From Ferrimicrobium acidiphilum DSM 19497 (GTDB lineage Bacteria > Actinomycetota > Acidimicrobiia > Acidimicrobiales > Acidimicrobiaceae): a stretch of DNA of 64,000 bases. The notes beneath the pieces are model-generated. The model was given only the letters and a program-made list of their open reading frames with translations. It was not told the origin of the DNA and did no database searches. Positions 37,300 to 46,083 of this stretch are shown here, in pieces (position 1 is the first letter of the stretch; each line of letters opens with the position of its first letter). The DNA lies in contig NZ_JXUW01000016.1 in the NCBI RefSeq assembly GCF_000949255.1, positions 1 to 64,000 on the forward strand, given 5' to 3'. The translations under genes were made by a program, and so were the position numbers.

Positions 37300-37882
37300 A
37301 GCCCAGGATTGGGGCTTTATCGGTGGAGATCTCGAGCAACACCTCGATCATTCCCTGGCATTCGTAGAGATTCTTCATAGCCTAGATTTTGACAACCGAT
37401 CTGGTGTCGATCTAGGCAGTGGAGGCGGACTGCCAGGGCTCGTCATCTTGACCTCTATGCAAGAGATCCAGTTGTCGCTCGTTGAGATCATGGGCAAGCG
37501 AGCCGCCTTTCTCGAAGAGGCAATTATGGACTTGGAGCTGGGTTCTCGAGCTCAGGTGGTTAGGGCACGTGCTGAAGAATTGGCACATGATCAGCACTTT
37601 AGAGAGCGATATTCATTCGTAACAGCCCGAAGTTTTGCTGGGCCCGGAGTAACGGCTGAGGTAGCAACAGGCTTCCTAGAGATTGGTGGCATGCTTGTAG
37701 TATCAGAGCCGCCGAACTCATCTGGAGAGCGTTGGTCTGCTGCTGGTCTTGATCGTCTTGGACTTCGTCTTAATGAGGTGCGCAAGGGAGCATTTAGCTT
37801 CGCTGTGTTGGTCAAGTTTCAAAACAGCCACGCTAGTTTCCCTCGGGTTGCAGGAAAGGCCTGGAAACAGCCGTTATTTTAG
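37268..37882 (+). CDS. rsmG: 16S rRNA (guanine527-N7)-methyltransferase RsmG
   Basis: The 204-residue protein has the SAM-binding motif VDLGSGGGLPGLVI (about 47-60), followed by EIMGKRAAFLEEA and the conserved VTARSFAGPG. It modifies the 530 loop of 16S rRNA, a site affecting streptomycin response. It overlaps the end of jag, so the two are coupled. Confidence 0.93.
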   Translation: MTERLQQSILRAQDWGFIGGDLEQHLDHSLAFVEILHSLDFDNRSGVDLGSGGGLPGLVILTSMQEIQLSLVEIMGKRAAFLEEAIMDLELGSRAQVVRARAEELAHDQHFRERYSFVTARSFAGPGVTAEVATGFLEIGGMLVVSEPPNSSGERWSAAGLDRLGLRLNEVRKGAFSFAVLVKFQNSHASFPRVAGKAWKQPLF

Positions 37883-39106
37883 GGCCTCGGCGGGATATAT
37901 TTACCGCGCGCTACCCTCCCCTATCGATCTCTCGGTTCTTTGTCTCGTCGGGATTGCTCCGAAGTGATTGGCTGACTCCTGCCGTGGCTTAGGCGCCAGT
38001 GGATAATAGTAGTCGACCAGGTGGTATGTGTACGAATTGACGTACGCTGTGGTTATGGAACGGCTCGAGATGTCGGTTGCGAAGCCAGTGATTGATTCAC
38101 CTTGCGTGTTCCGTGATCTCGATGCCGTCGACAGTGACCTGGGTTTGGCGGGGTTTCGGAATTCCGGTTATCTGCTCTCACTTCCGGGTGGTGACACCAA
38201 GGCCTGTAGATCTAGTCTGTGGGTGGCGTTGGTTCGTTCGGGATCCTCGGATGTTATTGGCTGATGCGCATGCGATGATTCGTAGCTGCCATCAGGCTCC
38301 GATTGATCAGGTCATTGATTTCAGGTGAGTGGGTGAGTCGCTCTTGAGTCGTCAGTACTGACTTCTCTGGCGTTGATTGCACGCACAATCCGCGTTGAGC
38401 CAGAGTTGCGTTCTCACCGAAAGATTGATTTGATTGTCTTGGCTGTCGTCAGCGGTGGTTGCGGGTCGATCAGCTGCTTGCCATGTCTACATTTTTGTTT
38501 AGATAGGTCGCTTTTGTCGGAGTCGGGAGTAGGCGGGTTTCGCTAGAGATCCACGCGACTCGCTCAAGATCAACGACACTGATGATCGATGCAGAGCCCA
38601 GAGATCGCTGATTGCGTGAATCTGTTGTGGATGTTGCATGGCTGAACGCTTCGGAGTGTGTTGAGCTTTGCTATGAATAATTTCAAGTCCGGTTGATAAT
38701 CGTGCTTCTTGCGGCAGCACGGTTGGTGCTGTCCCTCCCCCACCCTAGTTGTGTTTGTTTTCGCTCGTCCATCGTTGAGTTTGGGATATTCTAGAGTTTT
38801 CGATCGACGCTGCTGTTTTTGGAACTTAGCTAGGCGGTTGGTGTTGGTTGAGTACCTCTTGCTAAGGGGATGTCAACGATTTCCATTGGAGCTCAGGTTG
38901 ATGGAGTGGCTCGTTCTTCAGGAGTTCGTGCTCCTCGTCGTGGTTTTTCCGCCGTAGTAATAGTTGGTTTCGATTAACGCATGTGTTTGTGGCTTCGATA
39001 TTGGCTACGGGGCGCTCAACTGCCCTACGTTGTTGATTTCCCGTTGTCGGTCGGGATGTAGGGCAGGGACGATCATGCTAGGGTTGGGATGAGAGTTCGT
39101 CATGTG
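37883..39106. other. 1.2-kb gene-poor region between rsmG and parA
   Basis: Several short open frames occur, but none has a ribosome-binding site combined with a family-like sequence. The plus strand is visibly G+T-rich (for example around 38700-39060), unlike flanking genes. In other actinobacteria rsmG and parA are nearly adjacent. The region may hold decayed genes or structural DNA near the centromere-like parS sites. I see no RNA gene I can name. Confidence 0.4.
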
Positions 39107-39122
39107 TGTTTCACGTGAAACA
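39107..39122. promoter_or_regulatory. parS site 1 (perfect)
   Basis: TGTTTCACGTGAAACA is a perfect 16-bp match to the bacterial parS consensus bound by ParB. It lies about 80 bp before parA, the usual origin-proximal location for chromosome segregation. Confidence 0.95.
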
Positions 39123-39142
39123 AAAGCGAGAGTCTTGATCTA

Positions 39143-39158
39143 GGTTTCACGTGAAACA
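39143..39158. promoter_or_regulatory. parS site 2 (one mismatch)
   Basis: GGTTTCACGTGAAACA has a single mismatch to the parS consensus, 36 bp from the first site centre to centre. Two close sites would seed ParB spreading here and may also autoregulate parAB. Confidence 0.93.
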
Positions 39159-39199
39159 GCAGTGGGAATCGAATTTCGCTCGTGGGAAAGGATGTAGTT

Positions 39200-39967
39200 G
39201 TGAGTCATGGAGCAAGGGTCATCGCTTTGGCTAATCAGAAGGGTGGGGTAGGGAAGACGACCACCGCGGTAAACCTCTCCGCATCGTTGGCTGAGCTGGG
39301 GCGTCGTGTTCTAGTCCTGGATCTGGATCCTCAGGGCAATGCAACCACAGGTCTGGGGGTAAGTCCACGTGAGTTAGAACACTCGGTATACGACGTGCTC
39401 ATGAAGGATGAGCCGATTGAGAACGTGATAGAGGCTACCATTGTGGCTAATCTATTCTTATGCCCAGCCACTATAGATCTCGCGGGGGCGGAGATCGAAC
39501 TGGTTTCGGCTTTCTCTCGCGAGCTTAGACTTCGAAGGTCATTGGATGGGGTTCGTGATGACTTTGACTACGTCATCATTGACTGTCCTCCTTCCTTGGG
39601 CTTGCTCACTATTAACGCACTTTCGGCGGCAAATGCTGTTATGGTTCCAATTCAGTGTGAGTATTACGCCCTCGAAGGTCTGTCCCAGCTTTTTCGGAAT
39701 GTTGGACTTATTCAAGCGTCTTTAAACCCCGAGCTCACCATAGATTACGTGGTCATGACGATGTACGATGCTCGGACCAACTTAGCTGAGCAGGTTGTAC
39801 GCGAGGTACGTGAGTACTGCGGTGACAAGGTCTGTAGTACTATAATTCCGCGCACGGTACGATTGTCTGAAGCGCCATCGTTTGGAAAGCCAATCACGGT
39901 GTTTGACTCTGGTTCTAGAGGAGCCATTGCTTATCGGCATTTAGCGAAAGAGGTCGTTGGTGGTTAG
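39200..39967 (+). CDS. parA: Chromosome partitioning ATPase ParA (Soj)
   Basis: The protein shows the deviant Walker A motif ANQKGGVGKTTTAVNLSASL near its N-terminus, Walker A' VLVLDLDPQGNATTGLG, and DYVIIDCPPSLGLLT. With ParB at parS it moves newly replicated origins apart. GTG at 39200 is preferred because AAAGGA precedes it by seven bases; the frame extends to 39182 without such a site. It overlaps parB by a few bases. Confidence 0.95.
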   Translation: MSHGARVIALANQKGGVGKTTTAVNLSASLAELGRRVLVLDLDPQGNATTGLGVSPRELEHSVYDVLMKDEPIENVIEATIVANLFLCPATIDLAGAEIELVSAFSRELRLRRSLDGVRDDFDYVIIDCPPSLGLLTINALSAANAVMVPIQCEYYALEGLSQLFRNVGLIQASLNPELTIDYVVMTMYDARTNLAEQVVREVREYCGDKVCSTIIPRTVRLSEAPSFGKPITVFDSGSRGAIAYRHLAKEVVGG

Positions 39968-40862
39968 ACAGTCTGGACTCGGGAAGGGGTTAGGGGCACT
40001 CATCCCGGTTCCCAATGAGAGGTATGCAGAGGGGCTCCAGGAGATTCCTATAGGGATGATTCACCCTAATCGATTTCAACCCCGCAAGGTGTTTTCCGAT
40101 GAGGGTCTGGCGGCACTGGCGGCGTCGATCTCTGAACTTGGGGTATTGCAACCTATTCTTGTTCGAAGACAGGATGACGGGTTTGAACTCGTGGCTGGGG
40201 AGCGTCGTTGGCAGGCCGCTCAGCGCGCAGGGCTTACGACCATCCCGGCGGTTATTCAGGACAGGGATGACCTGGCGTCGCTTCAAGCGGCAGTGGTTGA
40301 GAATCTGCACCGCGAGGACCTGAATGCGCTTGAAGAGGCGGCAGCGTATCGACAGCTAATCGATGATTTCGGACTCACTCATGATGCTGTGGCCCAGCGA
40401 GTGGGTAAGAGTCGTGCGGCGATTTCGAATACGTTGCGACTACTCCAGCTCCCTTCAAGTGTTCAACGTCGGGTGGTTGATGGTACGTTGTCTGCAGGTC
40501 ATGCCAGGGCCTTGCTTGCTTCTCCGGATCGGAAGCTACAGGAGAGGTTGGCCGACAGCATTGTTGATGGCGGTCTTAGCGTTAGAGAGGCGGAGGAGCT
40601 AGTTAGACAGACGCTGGCCGGAGTTGATGAAGAGGAATCCGGGTCTCCGCCGGTTATGGCAAAGATCAAGAGTTCCACCGGTTCGAATCTTCGACCGGCG
40701 GTAGTGCTCGAGGTTGAGCGACTGCTCTCTGAGTCGTTGTTGACTTCGGTCTCAATCGAGGTCAAGAAGTCTGGTGCAGGGGTGGTGCGTCTTGATTTTG
40801 CTGATCTGGGTGACCTTCACCGTATCGCGTCGTCGATTGTCGATCCCGGGTTCGAGTCTTAA
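39960..40862 (+). CDS. parB: Chromosome partitioning protein ParB
   Basis: About 300 residues with GLGKGLGALIP at the N-terminus (ParA-contact region), the CTPase box ending in ELVAGERRWQAAQRAG, the EN(L)HREDLNALEEA region, and the parS-reading HTH (THDAVAQRVGKSRAAISNTLRLLQLP). It binds the two parS sites upstream of parA. Start GTG 39960 overlaps the parA end; a TTG three bases earlier is also possible. Confidence 0.95.
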   Translation: MVRQSGLGKGLGALIPVPNERYAEGLQEIPIGMIHPNRFQPRKVFSDEGLAALAASISELGVLQPILVRRQDDGFELVAGERRWQAAQRAGLTTIPAVIQDRDDLASLQAAVVENLHREDLNALEEAAAYRQLIDDFGLTHDAVAQRVGKSRAAISNTLRLLQLPSSVQRRVVDGTLSAGHARALLASPDRKLQERLADSIVDGGLSVREAEELVRQTLAGVDEEESGSPPVMAKIKSSTGSNLRPAVVLEVERLLSESLLTSVSIEVKKSGAGVVRLDFADLGDLHRIASSIVDPGFES

Positions 40863-40893
40863 GTGAAGGTTGTATCTAGGTTAAGCATGAGGG

Positions 40894-40925
40894 TTGTACA
40901 CAGCTGTGCATAAGGTTGTGGATGA
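40894..40925. promoter_or_regulatory. DnaA-box-like cluster between parB and pcnA
   Basis: In 32 bp there are TTGTACACA (40894-40902), TGTGCATAA (40905-40913, the reverse of TTATGCACA, a perfect fit to TTWTNCACA) and TGTGGATGA (40917-40925). Such density away from dnaA suggests DnaA binding for regulation or titration. Confidence 0.5.
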
Positions 40926-40941
40926 AGGTACGTTGGCTGCG

Positions 40942-42336
40942 TTAAAGCTTGTGAGACTGCTGTTCCCACCAGGCGAGGACTCGCCTGATAGCCTCTTCTT
41001 TTGATATCGGCCCCTCCTCGAGTTCCGTCTCCATGAGGAAAGCCAACGCCCGTCCTACCGGCTTAGACGGAGGTATCTGGAGGAGAGTCATGATCTCTGT
41101 ACCGTCGAGGGCTGGTCGAAGTGAGGCGAGGGCGTCGGCTTCCTGGAGTCGTTTTACGCGCAGCTTGAACTCATCCATTCGGCGGGCCATTGCCAGGAGT
41201 TTGTACTGATTGCGAGTGGTGGCGTCGCAGACGGTCAGCTCATTAAGGTCTTCGTAGAGATCTCCGGCATCGCGAACATAGCGACGAACGGCAGAGTCGG
41301 TCCAACCGGCATCGTAGCCATGAAAACGCAGGTGAAGTCCTACGAGCTTAGAGACATCCCCAATGAGATCCTTCGGATATCGGAGCTCTGTGAGGATAGA
41401 GGTAGCCATCCGGGCGCCCACAACGTCATGAAAGTGGAAGGTTACACCGTCTGGCCCGATGGCTCGTGTTTTTGGTTTCGCGATGTCGTGCAGGAGGGCT
41501 GCAAGCCGCAAGCGAAGGCGGGGAGAACATTTCTGCACCACGGCGATGGTGTGCGCGAGGACGTCCTTGTGGTGATGAACTGGATCCTGTTCTAGACGTA
41601 GGCTCGCGAGCGCGGGTAGAAAGTTGATCGCCAACGGTGTGTCGACCAGTAGCTGCAGACCCTTGGTCGGGTCGGGAAGTACCAAGAGTCGACTGAGTTC
41701 ATCCCGGATGCGTTCGCGCGAGAGGATGTCCAGGCGGGGAGCGAGTTTTTCGATAGCGACGATCATTCCTTCCGCTGGGGTAAGGTCAAAACGGGCGATG
41801 AAGCGAGCGGCCCTCAGCATACGGAGCGGATCTTCGCCAAACGAGATATCAGCGGAGAGAGGTGTGGCGAGACGGCGCGCCACCAGGTCGGCTACACCGT
41901 TGTAGGGGTCGATAAGGAGTGGTTCCGTAGCGGTTAATTCAATTGCGATTGCGTTAATGGTGAAGTCGCGGCGAGCGAGATCATCGGCGAGCGAGGTTGA
42001 GAATCGGACCTCAGGTTTGCGGCTAGTAGTCGCATAGGCTTCGGCTCGGTGAGTTGTGATCTCGAGTCGAGTGGAGCCTAGGGAACAAGCGATGGTGCCG
42101 AATCGTTCTCCAGCTCGGTTGATGGAGTGAACCATACCCGCTAGCGTTGTCAATATCTCATTTGGTTCAGCATCAGTGGTGAGGTCGACGTCGGAGACGT
42201 CCGATGTGGTTGGGCCAAGGAGGAGGTCGCGAACTATACCTCCTACGAGATAGAGGTGAAAGCCACGCTCGGCGAACCGTTCGACTACCGGCTTTAGTTC
42301 TCGAATAGTTGGCGCAAAACGATTGGGGATCACCAA
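40942..42336 (-). CDS. pcnA: CCA-adding tRNA nucleotidyltransferase with HD domain
   Basis: The 464-residue protein starts with the class II nucleotidyltransferase core: LYLVGGIVRDLLLG, catalytic DVDLTTDA, then RRDFTINAIAIEL and RMLRAARFIARFDL. An HD domain follows in the C-half (LAALLHDIAKPKTR, HFHDVVGARM). It adds or repairs the 3' CCA of tRNAs, needed for example by tRNA-Ile here. It converges with parB and matches the actinobacterial pcnA position. The start is TTG 42336 or GTG 42333. Confidence 0.94.
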   Translation of the reverse strand: MVIPNRFAPTIRELKPVVERFAERGFHLYLVGGIVRDLLLGPTTSDVSDVDLTTDAEPNEILTTLAGMVHSINRAGERFGTIACSLGSTRLEITTHRAEAYATTSRKPEVRFSTSLADDLARRDFTINAIAIELTATEPLLIDPYNGVADLVARRLATPLSADISFGEDPLRMLRAARFIARFDLTPAEGMIVAIEKLAPRLDILSRERIRDELSRLLVLPDPTKGLQLLVDTPLAINFLPALASLRLEQDPVHHHKDVLAHTIAVVQKCSPRLRLRLAALLHDIAKPKTRAIGPDGVTFHFHDVVGARMATSILTELRYPKDLIGDVSKLVGLHLRFHGYDAGWTDSAVRRYVRDAGDLYEDLNELTVCDATTRNQYKLLAMARRMDEFKLRVKRLQEADALASLRPALDGTEIMTLLQIPPSKPVGRALAFLMETELEEGPISKEEAIRRVLAWWEQQSHKL

Positions 42337-42387
42337 AAGTACCTTCCTAACGTGGGTGGCGGACAGCTCAGCTTAACTGGGATAGAG

Positions 42388-43428
42388 CTAGTGGGAAGGC
42401 GGGTCGATGTCGTGATGGCGGAGTGCGGCGGATCGCATCCTGGAAAGCGCTGCTATTAGGTCCTTGTCGACGCTTCCTGCTGGCACCAGCTGGTCTGGCT
42501 TTCTTGAGGCGCCGAGAAGTGCCTCGATGGCTGCCACGGTGGATTCTGCGAGAGCGGCGAGGTCATAGCCTCCCTCGAGAAAGGCGACGGTTCTTTGCTT
42601 TGGCACATACTGGAGTGCCCATCTCGTAAAGTTAAAAAAATCATCACTGCTGTAGCCAAGGTCGGTAAGTGGATCGGCTCTATGTCCATCAAATCCGGCT
42701 GATATCAACATCCAAGTTGGCTCAAAGGAGGTGATGCTAGAGCTAGCGATAGATTCAAGAGCAGCCAACGCCGTCTGTCCGCTAGTACGCGGTGGCAACG
42801 GGATGTTGATGGTCAGCCCCACCCCCCTGCTCACTCCAACATCAGAGACCCTGCCGGTGCCTGGATACAGGGGGTGTTGGTGAATCGACACATAGAGCAC
42901 CGACTGTTCACCGTAAAAGATATCCTGAGTGCCGTTGCCGTGGTGAGCATCGATGTCGACTATTAGGACCCGTTCACCCTGGTCTACGAGTGTCTTCGCG
43001 GCAATGGCGATATTGTTGAAGAGGCAAAATCCCATCGATGTGTCTGCGGTGGCATGGTGTCCTGGAGGGCGCACGGCAACAAAGGCTGCATCGCCCTCTC
43101 CTCGCTGAAGACGAGCTATTGCATCAAGCCCAGCGCCGGCTGCAAGTAGGGCGATATCGTAGGACTGATATCCGACTTGAGTATCGGCGTCGATAGGTCC
43201 GCCTCCCATAAGACAGAGCTGACGGATCTCCGCGACATGGGACCCGTTGTGGACTCCAGTGACGGCAGCGGCGCTCGCTGGTGTTGGTTGAAACCGAACT
43301 ATACCGTCTCCAAAACGGTCAAGGACCGACGTGATAACCTCAAGCCGACTCGCTGATTCCGGGTGATAGAGACCGGTGTCATGTTCGAGGTATTCGGGAT
43401 GGGTGCCGAACAGAACGGTCATACCCAC
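42388..43428 (-). CDS. Histone deacetylase-family (AcuC/class II-like) deacetylase
   Basis: At 346 residues the arginase/deacetylase fold is clear: HPESASRLEVI, RPPGHHAT (catalytic His pair), GFCLFNNIAIAA, the zinc-binding VDIDAHHGNGTQDIFY, HPLYPGTG, and SAGFDGHRADPL with the third zinc ligand, then LEGGYDL. Bacterial members deacetylate acetyl-lysine proteins or polyamines. It is inserted between pcnA and the DUF6049-like gene, unlike the usual actinobacterial order. The start is GTG 43428 or ATG 43422. Confidence 0.9.
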   Translation of the reverse strand: MGMTVLFGTHPEYLEHDTGLYHPESASRLEVITSVLDRFGDGIVRFQPTPASAAAVTGVHNGSHVAEIRQLCLMGGGPIDADTQVGYQSYDIALLAAGAGLDAIARLQRGEGDAAFVAVRPPGHHATADTSMGFCLFNNIAIAAKTLVDQGERVLIVDIDAHHGNGTQDIFYGEQSVLYVSIHQHPLYPGTGRVSDVGVSRGVGLTINIPLPPRTSGQTALAALESIASSSITSFEPTWMLISAGFDGHRADPLTDLGYSSDDFFNFTRWALQYVPKQRTVAFLEGGYDLAALAESTVAAIEALLGASRKPDQLVPAGSVDKDLIAALSRMRSAALRHHDIDPPSH

Positions 43429-43553
43429 ATGCTACCGGTTGGCTTTCAACAGGCGGCGCAGAGAGTTTTGCAGCCAATTCGATGTCGGCAACTAGGGTTT
43501 GCATGAAGAGTCCAAAGTATGGTGACAACTCAAGAAAGGACCGTTGACGCTAG

Positions 43554-44273
43554 TTGGCTGCGCTGAGAAGTGTCGGTGGTATCCAGGTTCGATATTCGCC
43601 GTGGTATGGGAATTTGCAGGCGGTGCTAGTTACGGTGCCACCACAGGTCTGGGTCCGTAACCCAGAGATCCTGATGCGTGCGATGGCCGTCGGAAGGGAG
43701 ATGGGATACTCACGTTTTTTGGTTCAAGCCACAGGGGTCACCCAGAAGGCGGTGCTGCTTGACTCTGGCTTTCAGGAGGTTGACCGGCTCCATGTGCTTT
43801 TTCGCAGGAGTACGCTGAACCTACCTAAGGTTCCAGAGTCCGCTGGCTCAGCTCGACTTCAGCGAGCGAGCTCGCTGCACGTGGACGAGGTTATCCGCGT
43901 TGATAACGCTTGTTTTGAGCCATTTTGGGCCATGAACCCACTTGCGCTCTCGGAGGCGGTTGCGGCTACACCAAGAAGTCGGTTTAGGGTTATGACGGTA
44001 GGCGACTCTGATGTTCTTGCGGGCTACGCTATCTTTGGCCTAGGTGGCGGTGAGGGTTATCTCCAGAGGATTGCGGTAGATCCTCACTGGCAGGGGCGCG
44101 GATTCGCGACCCGGCTTATCGTCGACGGATTACGTTGGGCCAAGAGGTGGAGAACACGGCGAGTTGGAGTCAATACACAACAGCGTAACGAGAATGCCCT
44201 CAGGCTCTACCTCAAGCTCGGTTTCGAGTTACAGGCGGAGGGTATCTCAATTTTTGAGCCTGCTCCGTCGTAG
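43554..44273 (+). CDS. GNAT-family N-acetyltransferase
   Basis: The 239-residue protein has a typical C-terminal GNAT domain (about 105-235) with YLQRIAVDPHWQGRGFATRLIVDGLRWAK (acetyl-CoA motif QGRGFA) and NENALRLYLKLGFE. The first ~100 residues may be a degenerate second GNAT. A TTG start at 43554 directly follows an in-frame stop, so the protein cannot be longer. It precedes the DUF6049-like gene with overlap, in the slot that a NUDIX gene occupies in mycobacteria. Confidence 0.8.
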   Translation: MAALRSVGGIQVRYSPWYGNLQAVLVTVPPQVWVRNPEILMRAMAVGREMGYSRFLVQATGVTQKAVLLDSGFQEVDRLHVLFRRSTLNLPKVPESAGSARLQRASSLHVDEVIRVDNACFEPFWAMNPLALSEAVAATPRSRFRVMTVGDSDVLAGYAIFGLGGGEGYLQRIAVDPHWQGRGFATRLIVDGLRWAKRWRTRRVGVNTQQRNENALRLYLKLGFELQAEGISIFEPAPS

Positions 44274-46083
44274 CGTTCCCATTATTACCCTGGTCTTGTT
44301 GTTGCTCGTGCCACGGGTGGAGGGGCAGCTTGCCTCCTCAAAGGGTACGCTTAGGTTGACCAACGATGTCGGAGTGCAGATTGGCGCCAAGCCGATCTCA
44401 GTCGATTTTTCTTGGTCGGGGCGATCTTCTGGTGTGGAGGCGTTCCTGGTGGTCTACCCGAGCACCTCCTCGAGGTATCAACTTAGCCAGACGCTTCGAT
44501 CGGGTCCGAGTGGATCTCCTCTGGCACTGTCTCGACCACATTCTTTAGCCTTCCTCGCAACTCCGCACGGCTATCGACTCAGTTCTCACATCTTTTCCGC
44601 CATATCTTGTGGTGCTGCCTGTGCTGGCGTCTACCCAGTAGAGCTCCGGCTTGCTAGTAGCCAGACTGGAGTGACGCTAAGCCAAGTCATAGTCGGGGTT
44701 CCGTATTTCCCATCGAGCAGTTCCATAACTACACCGCTTGGTGTGGCACCTATATTGCGGATGCAACTGTCCACACCCTCCAAGCAGCTTAGGGCTGCAT
44801 TGTCACGGTTGTCGAGCTCGACGGCGGCGGCGACGATCTCGTTGGCTGGGTCGGTTGGAACGTCGATAGCCACCCAGAAAGGGTATGCCAGATTGTTGGG
44901 GTCCGCCAGCCTGCATCAGCGTATCCTCTCGCCATATGCAGTGCTAGCGCCAAACTGTGCCAATCTCGTCGTATCGCCGCTGATCGGTCTGGAGTCGCGG
45001 CTCAAGCTTTCCGGCCAGATAAACGGTACAGAATCGAGAACCGCCGTATTCGCCCAGGCTCCAACGCGCCTTGAGCTGGGTGAACTCCGTCGCGACAAGA
45101 TCAACACTACCGTGGTGCCTGATGGTGTTCTGAGCCAGCTCGCCTCCGTCCTCTCGGTCTCTGATCCAGCGTATGTCCACGGCTTGGGATTGACAGTTTT
45201 GGGATCTAGTAGGCAATTGAGTGCCGAGTTTGCTAGCGCAAACACACCTGGAGGCTATCAACGCCTGCTCGCTGATCTTGCGCAGTTCTATTTTCAGGCC
45301 CCAGCACAAAGTGGGCGAGTGGCGACGATGGAGATCGATCTCACCACAGCCGCCCAGGTAGCGGGGGCTACGACGGTACTAGAGCGACTTCAGGGGACTC
45401 CTATCTTTAGCATGATGACGGTAGCAACAGCGGCCACACTGCCCAGTAGCCATATCTCTCAATCTGATCTTCGCCTAGCCTCGGCGCCAAAGAGGCACTG
45501 TACGATTACGTCAAAGGCAGTGCGTCAAGGGCTTACTCGCCTCGGTGCACTCGCCTCAGCGGACACCGGCTCGCGATCCGGACTAGAGGGTTTGGTCGGT
45601 CTTGCTCAACTAGCAACCTCTGGCAATAAGGCGATCGGTCAGCGTGCGATATCGCTGTTGGACCAGCAGGAGCGTGGACTTCTAGCACAGGTGCAACTCG
45701 TGGGGTCGAAGACCATTACCTTGACCTCTCACAGCGTCTCTGTGCCGCTAACGTTGTCATCGAAGTTGCCGTTTCCTATTGGAGTGCAGCTCTCGATTCG
45801 CTCATCGGAGATCACCTTCCCAAAGGGATCAAGACGGGTTATTAAGTTGCGCCGCGGAACTGCCACCGTATCGCTGCCTGTGGTAGTGAAGGCGCTTGGA
45901 ACCTTTGCGGCTTCAGCGGTGGTGTCAGCACCAAATGGAGCGGTGCTCGTTACCAGCAACCTTACGGTCCATTCGACCGGATTCTCGACTGTGGGAGTCG
46001 TCCTGACGGTAGGGGCGGCGCTGGTTTTGGTCTCGTGGTGGGTTCGCACCGCGCGCCATCACCGCAAGAAGACGAGCGACTAG
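44254..46083 (+). CDS. DUF6049-like membrane-anchored secreted protein upstream of murJ
   Basis: About 609 residues: an N-terminal signal (SVPIITLVLLLLVPRV), a large Ser/Leu/Thr-rich extracellular part with few charges, and a C-terminal anchor helix (VGVVLTVGAALVLVSWWV) with a basic tail RTARHHRKKTSD. The length, topology and position before murJ match the DUF6049 family (Rv3909 position in mycobacteria), whose function is thought to relate to cell-wall growth. Sequence identity cannot be judged here. A TTG at 44254 after GGAGGG is the likely start, overlapping the GNAT gene end. Confidence 0.7.
   Translation: MSLLRRSVPIITLVLLLLVPRVEGQLASSKGTLRLTNDVGVQIGAKPISVDFSWSGRSSGVEAFLVVYPSTSSRYQLSQTLRSGPSGSPLALSRPHSLAFLATPHGYRLSSHIFSAISCGAACAGVYPVELRLASSQTGVTLSQVIVGVPYFPSSSSITTPLGVAPILRMQLSTPSKQLRAALSRLSSSTAAATISLAGSVGTSIATQKGYARLLGSASLHQRILSPYAVLAPNCANLVVSPLIGLESRLKLSGQINGTESRTAVFAQAPTRLELGELRRDKINTTVVPDGVLSQLASVLSVSDPAYVHGLGLTVLGSSRQLSAEFASANTPGGYQRLLADLAQFYFQAPAQSGRVATMEIDLTTAAQVAGATTVLERLQGTPIFSMMTVATAATLPSSHISQSDLRLASAPKRHCTITSKAVRQGLTRLGALASADTGSRSGLEGLVGLAQLATSGNKAIGQRAISLLDQQERGLLAQVQLVGSKTITLTSHSVSVPLTLSSKLPFPIGVQLSIRSSEITFPKGSRRVIKLRRGTATVSLPVVVKALGTFAASAVVSAPNGAVLVTSNLTVHSTGFSTVGVVLTVGAALVLVSWWVRTARHHRKKTSD

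Noticed and set aside
38028-38264. 78-codon frame between rsmG and parA
   Set aside because: No ribosome-binding site, no recognisable family, and the composition follows the G+T-rich noncoding surroundings.
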